DNA of 64,000 nucleotides. It comes from Bradyrhizobium manausense. GTDB lineage: Bacteria; Pseudomonadota; Alphaproteobacteria; Rhizobiales; Xanthobacteraceae. Under the pieces are notes generated by a model that saw only the letters and a program-made list of their open reading frames with translations, was not told the origin of the DNA and searched no databases. The DNA is taken from assembly GCF_018129685.1 (NCBI RefSeq), contig NZ_JAFCLG010000017.1:62001-126000 (forward strand), given 5' to 3'. Positions 8,410-15,581 of the stretch are shown one piece after another (within the stretch, counting starts at the first letter, position 1; every line of letters begins with the position of its first letter). Made by a program: the position numbers and the translations under genes.

Positions 8410-9111
8410 ATGACCCAAGCCTTCGCCTCCCGCCCCCTGGCTATCGCGCCCTCGATCCTGGCCTCGGATTTCTCGAAGCTCGGCGAGGAGGTTCGCGCGG
8501 TGGATGCGGCTGGTGCCGACTGGATCCATCTCGACGTGATGGACGGGCATTTCGTCCCCAACATCTCCTATGGTCCCGACGTCATCAAGGCCATGCGCCC
8601 GCACACCAAGAAGGTGTTCGACGCGCATTTGATGATCTCGCCCTGTGATCCCTATCTCGAAGCCTTCGCCAAGGCCGGCTGCGACCACATTACCGTGCAT
8701 GCCGAGGCGGGTCCGCATCTGCATCGCTCGCTTCAGGCGATCCGCGCGCTTGGCAAGAAGGCTGGCGTATCGCTCAATCCGGGCACGCCGATCGGCGTGC
8801 TCGAATATGTGCTCGACCTGGTCGATCTTGTGCTGGTGATGTCGGTCAATCCAGGCTTCGGCGGCCAGGCCTTCATTCCCTCGGCGATCGGCAAGATCGG
8901 CGACATCCGCGCAATGACGGCGGGACGGCCAATCGACATCGAGGTCGATGGCGGTGTCGGCCCTGACGTGGCGGGCGCGCTCGCGGCCGCCGGCGCCAAT
9001 GCCTTTGTCGCCGGCACCTCCGTGTTCAAAGGCGGCACGCAGGAAGCCTACAAGACCAACATTGCAGCGATCCGCAACGCGGCGCTCGGGGCTCGGGGCG
9101 AAGCGATCTGA
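8410..9111 (+). CDS. rpe: ribulose-phosphate 3-epimerase
   Basis: Interconverts D-ribulose 5-phosphate and D-xylulose 5-phosphate in the pentose phosphate and Calvin-cycle routes. The TIM-barrel motifs are all present: IAPSILASDFSKLGEEV, WIHLDVMDGHFVPNIS with metal-binding His and Asp, FDAHLMIS, LVLVMSVNPGFGGQ, and the phosphate-binding IEVDGGV. The length of 233 residues is normal. The frame is open far upstream, but family alignment and the position of MTQAFASRPLAIAPS place the start at 8410. It is a single housekeeping-type copy away from the cbb genes. Confidence 0.96.
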   Translation: MTQAFASRPLAIAPSILASDFSKLGEEVRAVDAAGADWIHLDVMDGHFVPNISYGPDVIKAMRPHTKKVFDAHLMISPCDPYLEAFAKAGCDHITVHAEAGPHLHRSLQAIRALGKKAGVSLNPGTPIGVLEYVLDLVDLVLVMSVNPGFGGQAFIPSAIGKIGDIRAMTAGRPIDIEVDGGVGPDVAGALAAAGANAFVAGTSVFKGGTQEAYKTNIAAIRNAALGARGEAI

Positions 9112-9259
9112 CGCGCAATTCGCCCGCAAATCTGCGGTTCTTACGGGCGTCGCAACGCGCGATGCCTAAAATTACAACCGCGATCCGTACTCCTCCGGAC
9201 TTCCCTGATTCGTGCAAATCACCGCTATTGATTCCTGCCTGATTTGACAGGAGCACATC

Positions 9260-9394
9260 ATGACGACGACCCTGGTTTGGACTGGCGTGGCGTTGTGGCT
9301 TGGTTTTTGTGCGTTTGTTGTGTTCGGCCCGTCGGCCGGACCTGTACAGGTCCCAGTACGTTCGGCACGCCACATCCGTCGCCAGCGGGTCTGA
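9260..9394 (+). CDS. small single-TM protein (44 aa)
   Basis: A 44-residue reading frame with a hydrophobic helix at about residues 5-26 (LVWTGVALWLGFCAFVVF) and an Arg/His-rich basic tail. The ribosome site ACAGGAG lies 7 bases before the ATG, which is good evidence of translation. No family is recognised. It precedes another small ORF by 4 bases. Confidence 0.55.
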   Translation: MTTTLVWTGVALWLGFCAFVVFGPSAGPVQVPVRSARHIRRQRV

Positions 9395-9398
9395 CACC

Positions 9399-9578
9399 AT
9401 GCAGATCGCTCTGGTGAAGCGTCAGCCGAAACGCAGGTGCCGCATCCCGCGCCGCCCGCATCCGAACCTCGACTACTTCTTCGGTCGGCTCGAGCTCAGC
9501 GAAGGCGAGACGCGCGACGATCCCGGCGCCGACACGGCCGACCTGGATCATTCGTTCCGGTCACCGCGCCGGCATTGA
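9399..9578 (+). CDS. hypothetical small basic protein (59 aa)
   Basis: The frame starts 4 bases after the stop of the 44-aa gene, so the two could be translationally coupled. The product is Arg/Pro-rich at both ends with an acidic centre (LELSEGETRDDPGADTADLD). I recognise no domain. Support is limited to position and the open frame, so this may not be a real gene. Confidence 0.35.
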   Translation: MQIALVKRQPKRRCRIPRRPHPNLDYFFGRLELSEGETRDDPGADTADLDHSFRSPRRH

Positions 9579-9600
9579 AATCATTTTCCGGACCAATCAG

Positions 9601-9792
9601 ATGAAACCGCACTGCCCGAACTGCCTGACGGAAATGACCAAGGCGTCAGCGTCGCGTAACCTGTTCAACTGCGAGCCCTGCCGCGAGATCATTCAGTACT
9701 TCGGCGGCAGTGCGGATCACGGCGAGCCCGGCCCCCAGTTCCCCTGGCCGGTCCGCCGCAAGCGGGCTTTCCACACCGCCCACGCGGCGTGA
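9601..9792 (+). CDS. small zinc-ribbon-like protein (63 aa)
   Basis: A 63-residue protein whose first half has two Cys pairs, HCPNCLTEM and NCEPCREI, spaced as in a zinc ribbon. The C-terminus is basic and aromatic. Similar very short proteins occur in Bradyrhizobium as hypothetical genes. No clear GGAG precedes the ATG. It is convergent with the kinase gene (7 bases apart). Confidence 0.55.
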   Translation: MKPHCPNCLTEMTKASASRNLFNCEPCREIIQYFGGSADHGEPGPQFPWPVRRKRAFHTAHAA

Positions 9793-9799
9793 TCCCTTC

Positions 9800-11233
9800 C
9801 TAACCCCATACCACGCTGGCGTCCGGTTTCGCCGCGGCCATCCGCGGCGGCCGCACCACGGTAACGCTGCAGGCCGCCTCGGCGGCCACCTTGGCCGAGA
9901 CGCTGCCGAGCCAGGTCCGCCTGAACGAATTTTGCCGCGCGCCGATGATGAGATGGTCGACCGAGTTCATCTCGGCGAATTCCAGCAGCGCCGTCGCGGG
10001 ATCAACCGCCTCCAGGACATGAACCGACAGCCGGCTCTCGTCGAGCTTCAAGGGCGTGGCCCAATGCCGAAGCGCCACCAGGCGGTCGATGTGCTTGTTG
10101 GAGCCCTGCTCGTCCAGCGTCTTGTCAATGGCAATGCGGTTGAGCTTCAGCACGTTGACGCAGGCGAGCCGCGCTGACGGTAGCGTCGCCAGAATCCGTT
10201 CCGTCGTCACGCGCAACGCCTCGTTCAACTCGGCTGCGCCTTCCTCGGTGTCGAGCGCCACTGCAAGGATCGGACTCGATGCGATCTGCTCGGCGACATC
10301 GGGCCTGGCCCGCGATTGCTTGACGTCCTGGTTGAAGCGGCGCCGCCACGCGACGCTGAGGGGATCGCGCTTGATCCGCTCCGAACGCGCGGTCAGCCTG
10401 ACCTGGGTCGGATGAGCAAGATCGAAGGCGAGTTGGGCCGCGGTCGGATAGCGCCGGACCGGCTCGATCTCCAGGCACCGCAGCACCACCTCCTGGAGCC
10501 AGGGCGGATAGTCGGCCCGCAAGCTTCGCGGCGGATGCGGATCCCGCCACAGCCTCCGCCGCATCGCGCGCAGCGTCTCGCCCTCGCCAAAGGGACGCTC
10601 GCCGGTCGTGAAGAAATAGAGCAGCACGCCGAGCGAAAACAGATCGCTGCGCGGATCGTCGCGCACACCCAGCAGCCGCTCAGGCGCCATATAGGGCGCG
10701 GTGCCGTAAGGCAGGCGGAATTCCTGCTGCAGCAGATCTGGCAGATGGTCGTGATGCGACAGGCCGTAGTCGATCAACACGGCCTCGCCGCTCTCGCGAA
10801 ACATCACGCTGCTCGGCTTGATGTCGTGATGGATCACGTTCTGCCGGTGCAGATCGGCGAGCGCGGCCGCGATCTTCGCAACCAGCAGCCGCGCCTCCTC
10901 GTAAGGCAGCGGCAGATCGGGCAGCCGCTTGTACAGCGTGGTGCCGGGAATGCGCTCGATCACGGCATAGGCCTGGCGGGCGAAATCGCCGGTGCCGTAG
11001 CAGTGCGGCACGTGCGGACCCGCAAGACGCGGCAGGATCATCATCTCCATCTCGAAGGAGACGATCGCGGCGGGGTCCTCGCCTTCCGAGACCCGCGGGA
11101 CCTTCATCAGCAGCGGCACGTCGATGCCGGGATGGGTGGCAGTCCACAACGTCGCCATGCCGCCGGCATGGACGCATTCGCCGATGGTGTAGCCGTCGAT
11201 CTCCGCGCCTGACTTGACCAAGGATTTGGGCAT
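9800..11233 (-). CDS. Ser/Thr protein kinase fused to a universal stress protein domain
   Basis: Residues about 15-275 form a Hanks-type kinase: glycine loop VHAGGMATLW, ATP-site Lys44 (LLMKVPR), catalytic loop HHDIKPSSV with Asp137, and metal loop IDYG with Asp155. The APE segment is intact (APYMAPE). The catalytic-loop Asn is replaced by Ser142 and HRD is HHD, so activity may be altered. Residues about 325-465 form a Usp domain ending with a nucleotide-binding type motif (IIGARQNSFRRTWLGSVSAKV, then TVVRPP). There is no TM helix, so it is cytoplasmic. Its ATG abuts the stop codon of the metallophosphoesterase gene upstream, implying co-translation of a kinase and a possible phosphatase. Confidence 0.9.
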   Translation of the reverse strand: MPKSLVKSGAEIDGYTIGECVHAGGMATLWTATHPGIDVPLLMKVPRVSEGEDPAAIVSFEMEMMILPRLAGPHVPHCYGTGDFARQAYAVIERIPGTTLYKRLPDLPLPYEEARLLVAKIAAALADLHRQNVIHHDIKPSSVMFRESGEAVLIDYGLSHHDHLPDLLQQEFRLPYGTAPYMAPERLLGVRDDPRSDLFSLGVLLYFFTTGERPFGEGETLRAMRRRLWRDPHPPRSLRADYPPWLQEVVLRCLEIEPVRRYPTAAQLAFDLAHPTQVRLTARSERIKRDPLSVAWRRRFNQDVKQSRARPDVAEQIASSPILAVALDTEEGAAELNEALRVTTERILATLPSARLACVNVLKLNRIAIDKTLDEQGSNKHIDRLVALRHWATPLKLDESRLSVHVLEAVDPATALLEFAEMNSVDHLIIGARQNSFRRTWLGSVSAKVAAEAACSVTVVRPPRMAAAKPDASVVWG

Positions 11234-11974
11234 CTAGCGTCCCTGCGACAGTCGGTCGGCGAGCCAGGGCGGCAGGCCGTTCTCGCGGATCCTGTTCGCC
11301 GCGCTCGCGATGTCATAGGGCACGCGGCAATAGGTGATCTGGCATGACACCGTGTCGAACAGCACGAAGGATGCCGAGGGGTCGCCGTCACGGGGCTGGC
11401 CGACCGAGCCGAGCACCGCGAGCCATTGCCGCCCACGCAGCAACTGCACCGGCACGTCGGTCCTGGGCACGAAACTCGTCATCTTCGCGGTCACCGACAT
11501 CGAATAGAGCGCGGGCCGATGGACATGGCCACAGAAAGTGACGTGGGACGGCGTCGCGATCAAGCTCTTGGCGGCATCCGCGGTCGAGCGGACGTAATGC
11601 CAGCGCTTGGGGCTCGAAGCTTCCGAATGCACGAACAGACGGTCGCTGTCCTCCACGCGCATCGGCAACTCGGCCAGGAACCGCCGCTGCGCCGTGTCGA
11701 GCCGCCCGCGCGTCCACTCGATCGCAATCTGTGCCTCGTTGTTCATGCTCTCCGTGGTCGTGTTGACGGCTTCATCATGGTTACCGCGCACGGCCACCGC
11801 ACCGTGCGCGACCAGATCCATGGCGGTATCCACGACCCATTCCGGGTCGGCGCCATAGCCGACGAAATCGCCGAGCAGGATGAATCGCTGCGCGCCCTTC
11901 GCGCGGGCGACCTTCAGGCACGCCTCGAACGCCTGCCGGTTACCGTGGATATCCGAGAAGACAGCGAGAAGCAC
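11234..11974 (-). CDS. calcineurin-like metallophosphoesterase
   Basis: A 246-residue cytoplasmic metallophosphoesterase. Metal-site motifs are in the right order: FSDIHGN (Asp8, His10), LLGDFVGYG, RGNHDEA, an HSEASS segment and GHVHRPAL. It resembles the YfcE/MJ0936 type, whose members hydrolyse phosphodiesters, or PPP-like small protein phosphatases. The GTG start follows a GGAGG site. The next gene, a Ser/Thr kinase-Usp fusion, begins on the base after this gene's stop, so a kinase-phosphatase pair is plausible. Protein phosphatase activity is an inference from context. Confidence 0.88.
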   Translation of the reverse strand: MLLAVFSDIHGNRQAFEACLKVARAKGAQRFILLGDFVGYGADPEWVVDTAMDLVAHGAVAVRGNHDEAVNTTTESMNNEAQIAIEWTRGRLDTAQRRFLAELPMRVEDSDRLFVHSEASSPKRWHYVRSTADAAKSLIATPSHVTFCGHVHRPALYSMSVTAKMTSFVPRTDVPVQLLRGRQWLAVLGSVGQPRDGDPSASFVLFDTVSCQITYCRVPYDIASAANRIRENGLPPWLADRLSQGR

Positions 11975-12104
11975 GCACCCTCCACCCTCACATTCTTATT
12001 GGATGCCGATAGAGCCAATTTGAGGGAGGTCAACAAGATGCGCCAACGCGCGGCGGTTGACCAGCGCTGCCCGGGCACGATGGTGAAGGGCCTGTTGCTC
12101 GTCC

Positions 12105-12710
12105 TTATTGCTCGTCCTTGGGCGGCATCCGGGGTGGCGGCAGCGGCGTGAAGACGGCGCCTTGGGCGCCGGCCGGCGGGGCATTGAACTCTCCGGTCGA
12201 GGAATCGCCGCCCGTGGTCTCAAGAATCGCCTTGGGCGTCACATATTCCCGGACCATGTCGATCAGGCTGCCCTCACCGCCGCCAAAATCGGCCGCGCGG
12301 CCGCCTTGCGGATGGCCAGCCGCGATCTCGTTCTCCGCCGCATGGGTCTTGTCGGCGAGGGTGTCGTTGTAGGGGACGCGGAAGGCGCGCGGGATGCCGC
12401 TCGGACGATGATCCGCGTCGAGTTCCTCGACCCACAGATAGATCGAGCCGGGATCGCCCTCCAGCGAATGCGGCTCGACGATGCGCGCCTTGAGCAGCTT
12501 GAAGGCGGTCGGTAGCCGCTCGGGGCTGGCCCAGCCGAGCAGCCCGCGCATTTCGCCGAAGCTGACGACATAGAAGGCGCTGGTCACGACCACCGCGACT
12601 GCCTTCAGCGACCAGTGCAACCGCGCATAGACCAGCACGACCAGCAGCAGCGCGCCGATCACGGCATAGGCCACCGACAGCGAGAGAATGACCGTTTGCA
12701 GACTAGTCAC
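12105..12710 (-). CDS. two-TM membrane protein of unknown function
   Basis: A 201-residue protein with two hydrophobic helices near the N-terminus (about 7-30 and 34-52) followed by about 150 soluble residues ending in a Pro-rich tail. I recognise no domain. It starts with GTG and overlaps the preceding gene by 8 bases, so it is clearly in one operon with the beta-sandwich protein and the MotA/TolQ-like channel. The soluble part begins RGLLGWASPERLPTAFKLLK and includes YLWVEELDADHRPSG. Confidence 0.75.
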   Translation of the reverse strand: MTSLQTVILSLSVAYAVIGALLLVVLVYARLHWSLKAVAVVVTSAFYVVSFGEMRGLLGWASPERLPTAFKLLKARIVEPHSLEGDPGSIYLWVEELDADHRPSGIPRAFRVPYNDTLADKTHAAENEIAAGHPQGGRAADFGGGEGSLIDMVREYVTPKAILETTGGDSSTGEFNAPPAGAQGAVFTPLPPPRMPPKDEQ

Positions 12711-13389
12711 GGCGCACCCTCACAGCGTTCCTGCTTACACCGGTGCTCGGGTCGAGATCGGCCCCGTTGCGCCAGGTGCTGCGGAACGTCTCCATCAGCG
12801 ATTTCGGCCGCTGGCTCACGTCGATGACCTTGCCTTCGGCATCGAGCCGAAACCGCACCGCCGTCTTCTCGTCACCGGTATGGTCCAGCGTGAACTTGTT
12901 GTCGAAGATCACCTGCGCGGTCGGGTTGAGCTTCTGCACCTTCACATTGGCCGTGACGGGCTCTCCGGTCGTGGCGACGAAATGCGAGACGTTGACGGTG
13001 TATTCGCCGGGAACGATGCCGCGCAGCGTCACGATCTCCTCGCGGATGGGCGAGGCGATCTTCTTGCCGTTGACCATGATGAAATCATTGGCCCCGCCGC
13101 GATCGTCGCGATCGAGCGTGAGGAAGCCTGCCTCGCGGTGGCGATACCAGGCGATATTGCCGGCGGGATCCTGCACGAACAGGTCGAGATCATCAGGGTG
13201 GTTGTCCGGCCAGTCCAGGGTGATCATGAACTCGGCCTTGGAGTCGATCTTGCCGTCCTTGGCATCGGGCGAGACTGCGAGCAGCGCGAGGAAGAACAGG
13301 AAGGCGACCACCTGCAGCGCCTTGAACAGCATCACGCCGAGCGGATCGAACGGCTCCTCGCGCGGATAGAGACCGAAATCATCCATCAT
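12703..13389 (-). CDS. one-TM protein with DUF2135/YfaP-like beta domain
   Basis: A 228-residue protein: short cytoplasmic N-terminus, one TM helix (about 18-42), then an extracytoplasmic domain. The domain contains LDWPDNHPDDLDLFVQDPAG, ending near YRHREAG, which resembles the DLDLHV-P-G signature of DUF2135/YfaP beta-sandwich domains. The N-in/single-TM/periplasmic-domain layout copies ExbD/TolR/MotB, and PLGVMLFKALQ recalls the ExbD PLVDVMLVLL helix, but the ExbD Asp is not at the same place (Asp15 lies earlier). Its ATG overlaps the stop of the channel gene by 4 bases. Identification of the domain is by eye. Confidence 0.7.
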   Translation of the reverse strand: MMDDFGLYPREEPFDPLGVMLFKALQVVAFLFFLALLAVSPDAKDGKIDSKAEFMITLDWPDNHPDDLDLFVQDPAGNIAWYRHREAGFLTLDRDDRGGANDFIMVNGKKIASPIREEIVTLRGIVPGEYTVNVSHFVATTGEPVTANVKVQKLNPTAQVIFDNKFTLDHTGDEKTAVRFRLDAEGKVIDVSQRPKSLMETFRSTWRNGADLDPSTGVSRNAVRVRRD

Positions 13390-14168
13390 GACGGCGTAGC
13401 GCCCTTGATTTCTGCGCCCTTGCGCTCGAGAACCGGCGTCACGTAGGTCTCGGTCAGCACCACCGCGTCCGAGAAAACCCGCTGGGTCGCGGTATCGAGC
13501 ATGTAATACTGGATACGGACCAGGATGGACCCGACGAGGCCGGCCAGCGTGGTGTACATCGCGACCGCCATGCCGTCGCTCATCAGCCCCATCGAGGAGC
13601 GCATCGCGACCTTGTCGGCCGCATCGAGCCCCGCGATCGGCGCCAGCATGATGATGAAGCCGATGATGGTGCCGAGGAGGCCAAGCTTCATCAGCGTGTC
13701 GGAGACGAAAGCGCCAAAGCCGTTGGAGCCGCGCAGGCGGTCGGCAAGCGTCCGCAGCAGCAGGGTCTGGTCGACCGGACGATAATCCTGCGCGGCGGCC
13801 TTGGTGACGAGGCTCTCGATGTGATCCCGCACCAGCCCGCGCGGCAGATCCGTCGCGCTGGCATCGAGCGCCTTGCTGCCGTCGGGCGCGGCCAGCACCG
13901 CGCGGCAGCGCCGCGCTGCGGCGCCTTCACGGGCAATCGCCCGCGTCCGCAGGAAGCAGTGGCCGCAGGTGACGAGATAGAGCACCGCGATCACGCTCGA
14001 AATGTAGGTCCGGTCCGACGTCAGCATCAGATGGATCAGCCCGAACCGCCACAGCAGCACGACCGCAAAAATCGAAAGCCCGGTGAAGATCATCCAGAAC
14101 AGCAGCGCGCTGCGCTCGGAAGGGTCCGCAGAAGAGCCCGCGATCGGCCCAATCGTCATCGAACTCAT
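13386..14168 (-). CDS. MotA/TolQ/ExbB-like proton channel protein
   Basis: A 260-residue inner-membrane protein of the proton-driven motor family. TM helices lie at about 23-45, 54-75, 160-178 and 205-230. The last two carry the family signatures: LGLLGTIIGFIIML and DGMAVAMYTTLAGLVGSILV. The channel-lining Thr residues match ExbB, but the Glu of ExbB GIAEAL is Val here, closer to MotA. I prefer the ATG at 14168 (AGGAG 9 bases before) over an upstream GTG at 14222. No TolR/ExbD/MotB homologue is adjacent; the next gene's one-TM protein takes that place. Confidence 0.85.
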   Translation of the reverse strand: MSSMTIGPIAGSSADPSERSALLFWMIFTGLSIFAVVLLWRFGLIHLMLTSDRTYISSVIAVLYLVTCGHCFLRTRAIAREGAAARRCRAVLAAPDGSKALDASATDLPRGLVRDHIESLVTKAAAQDYRPVDQTLLLRTLADRLRGSNGFGAFVSDTLMKLGLLGTIIGFIIMLAPIAGLDAADKVAMRSSMGLMSDGMAVAMYTTLAGLVGSILVRIQYYMLDTATQRVFSDAVVLTETYVTPVLERKGAEIKGATPS

Positions 14169-14437
14169 GCCGCACTGCTCCTGGCCGGCAACGCCCGCTG
14201 CCGATTGGATCAAAGCCGTCACGCGCGGTCCAGTCGGTTATGAACGATCGCGGATTAAAAATGCCGGCAGGCGATCCCTGCGCGACGCATTGCGTTGGAA
14301 CAATTTCGTGTTGCGGAGCAGCGAACCCGATGACGGCGGAACGGCGCGCGGCGGTTGCCCGCCGCAAAACTATGTGCCGCGCCACAGAGGCGACGGGCAA
14401 TCGCGCGCAGGCGGCTTCTTCGGGATGGTTTTCTTGG

Positions 14438-15022
14438 TTACGCCTTCAACCCGCGCAACAACAGCGCCAGCGTCGCATCGACGCGCGCAGGCAAGTCGGC
14501 ATCCTTCCACTCGTCGGCATGGGCCGGATGGTGGAAGCGAACGGTCGCATCGAAGATCGCACGCGCTGTGGTCTTGGCGTCGGTCGCCGAGAACTCGCCC
14601 TGCTTCACGCCGTCGGAGATGATCCCTGCGATCTGATTGATCATCGTGTCCTTGTGGCACTTCACCGCCGCGCAGGCCTCGCGCGCCAGCGTGAGATAGG
14701 TTTCGAACATCTCAGGGTCGTCGAGCACGCGCGAGCGCTTGGCGGCAAACAACGTGCGCAGCCAGCGATCGAGGCGCGCCGGCGCAGGGCCCTTCTCGTT
14801 GGCAATCGCAAGCAACGGCGCGTCGATGCGATCCAGCCAACGTTTGGCGACGGCCTCGCGCAGCGAAGCCTTGCTCGGGAAATGACGATAGACGCTGCCG
14901 TGGCTCACATCGAGCGCACGGGCAACGTCGACCACTGTGGCCTTGGCAAGTCCGTAGCGACGCAAAACGTCCTCGGTGACTTCGAGGATCCGCTCCGGCG
15001 TCAAAACAACGGCTTCGTTCAT
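14438..15022 (-). CDS. TetR family transcriptional regulator
   Basis: A 194-residue TetR-type repressor. Residues about 8-55 form the DNA-binding domain, with the helix-turn-helix ATVVDVARALDVSHGSVYRHFPSKASLREAVA. The rest is a helical ligand domain resembling TetR_C_11 (LREACAAVKCHKDTM). It lies upstream of the channel/kinase cluster on the same strand (269 bases) and opposite to the M20 amidohydrolase. Its ligand and targets are unknown; the nearest divergent target would be the region at 15.1-15.6 kb. Confidence 0.9.
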   Translation of the reverse strand: MNEAVVLTPERILEVTEDVLRRYGLAKATVVDVARALDVSHGSVYRHFPSKASLREAVAKRWLDRIDAPLLAIANEKGPAPARLDRWLRTLFAAKRSRVLDDPEMFETYLTLAREACAAVKCHKDTMINQIAGIISDGVKQGEFSATDAKTTARAIFDATVRFHHPAHADEWKDADLPARVDATLALLLRGLKA

Positions 15023-15110
15023 GCCAGCACCATGTTCCCGTTCAGGGTCCAGTTTTCGGCGGCGGGGCTGCTTCCGAAGCGCCCTGCCGGTCGTTCGGAA
15101 AGCTCAGCTC

Positions 15111-15212
15111 TCAATGAGGCAGTTTTGCAGCCTGCGCCGCAATCTGGCGCGCCACGAAGAGGTTGAGCCAGCGCCCGATCGTTCCCCTGAGATTGATGAT
15201 TTCGGTCGTCAT
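15111..15212 (-). CDS. very small protein (33 aa)
   Basis: Reads MTTEIINLRGTIGRWLNLFV, then ARQIAAQAAKLPH. A GGAG lies 10 bases before the ATG. The amphipathic N-terminus resembles the first third of DUF1127 proteins, but the usual Arg-rich LkDIG tail is missing. It could be a genuine short protein or a truncated DUF1127 relative. Confidence 0.45.
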   Translation of the reverse strand: MTTEIINLRGTIGRWLNLFVARQIAAQAAKLPH

Positions 15213-15581
15213 TGTCTTAAGTCTCCATTCGTCCGCGGTCCTCACCCCCTACGTCCCTCGATCCGTTTCCGATCTTGGGCCCCCTGGAGGGATGACCACG
15301 GGACGCCCAATCGGAGCGTCCGACGAGGGATATACACGTCTCGCTGACAGATTTCAATATCTGTTACTCAAAGATCCGTGACTGATAGTTGGTTTTTGGT
15401 CGTTACACCCCGACCCAGAGACGCCCGCCATACTCAGCGGACAATAATACCTATTCAACGATCATCCCCCGCCACCTTGCCGCGCCGGTTGTTTCGCCCT
15501 CCCCCTCTGCCAAATCACGGCGTAATACGTTCTTGGCTGGCGCGCCCAGCACCTCACGAAGAAAAAACGGATCGGCCCCCA
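15213..15581. other. intergenic region upstream of the M20 gene
   Basis: No gene is convincing here. The frame of the M20 gene is open back to 15378 but that stretch has no family similarity and no ribosome site. Two short inverted repeats are present: GGACGC/GCGTCC at 15301-15321 and CAGAT/ATCTG at about 15348-15363. Both could be operator sites but neither is strong evidence. Confidence 0.4.

Noticed and set aside
15378..15581. N-terminal extension of the M20 amidohydrolase
   Set aside because: The extra 68 residues are basic and unlike the family, which begins at MPIVNRIAAL.
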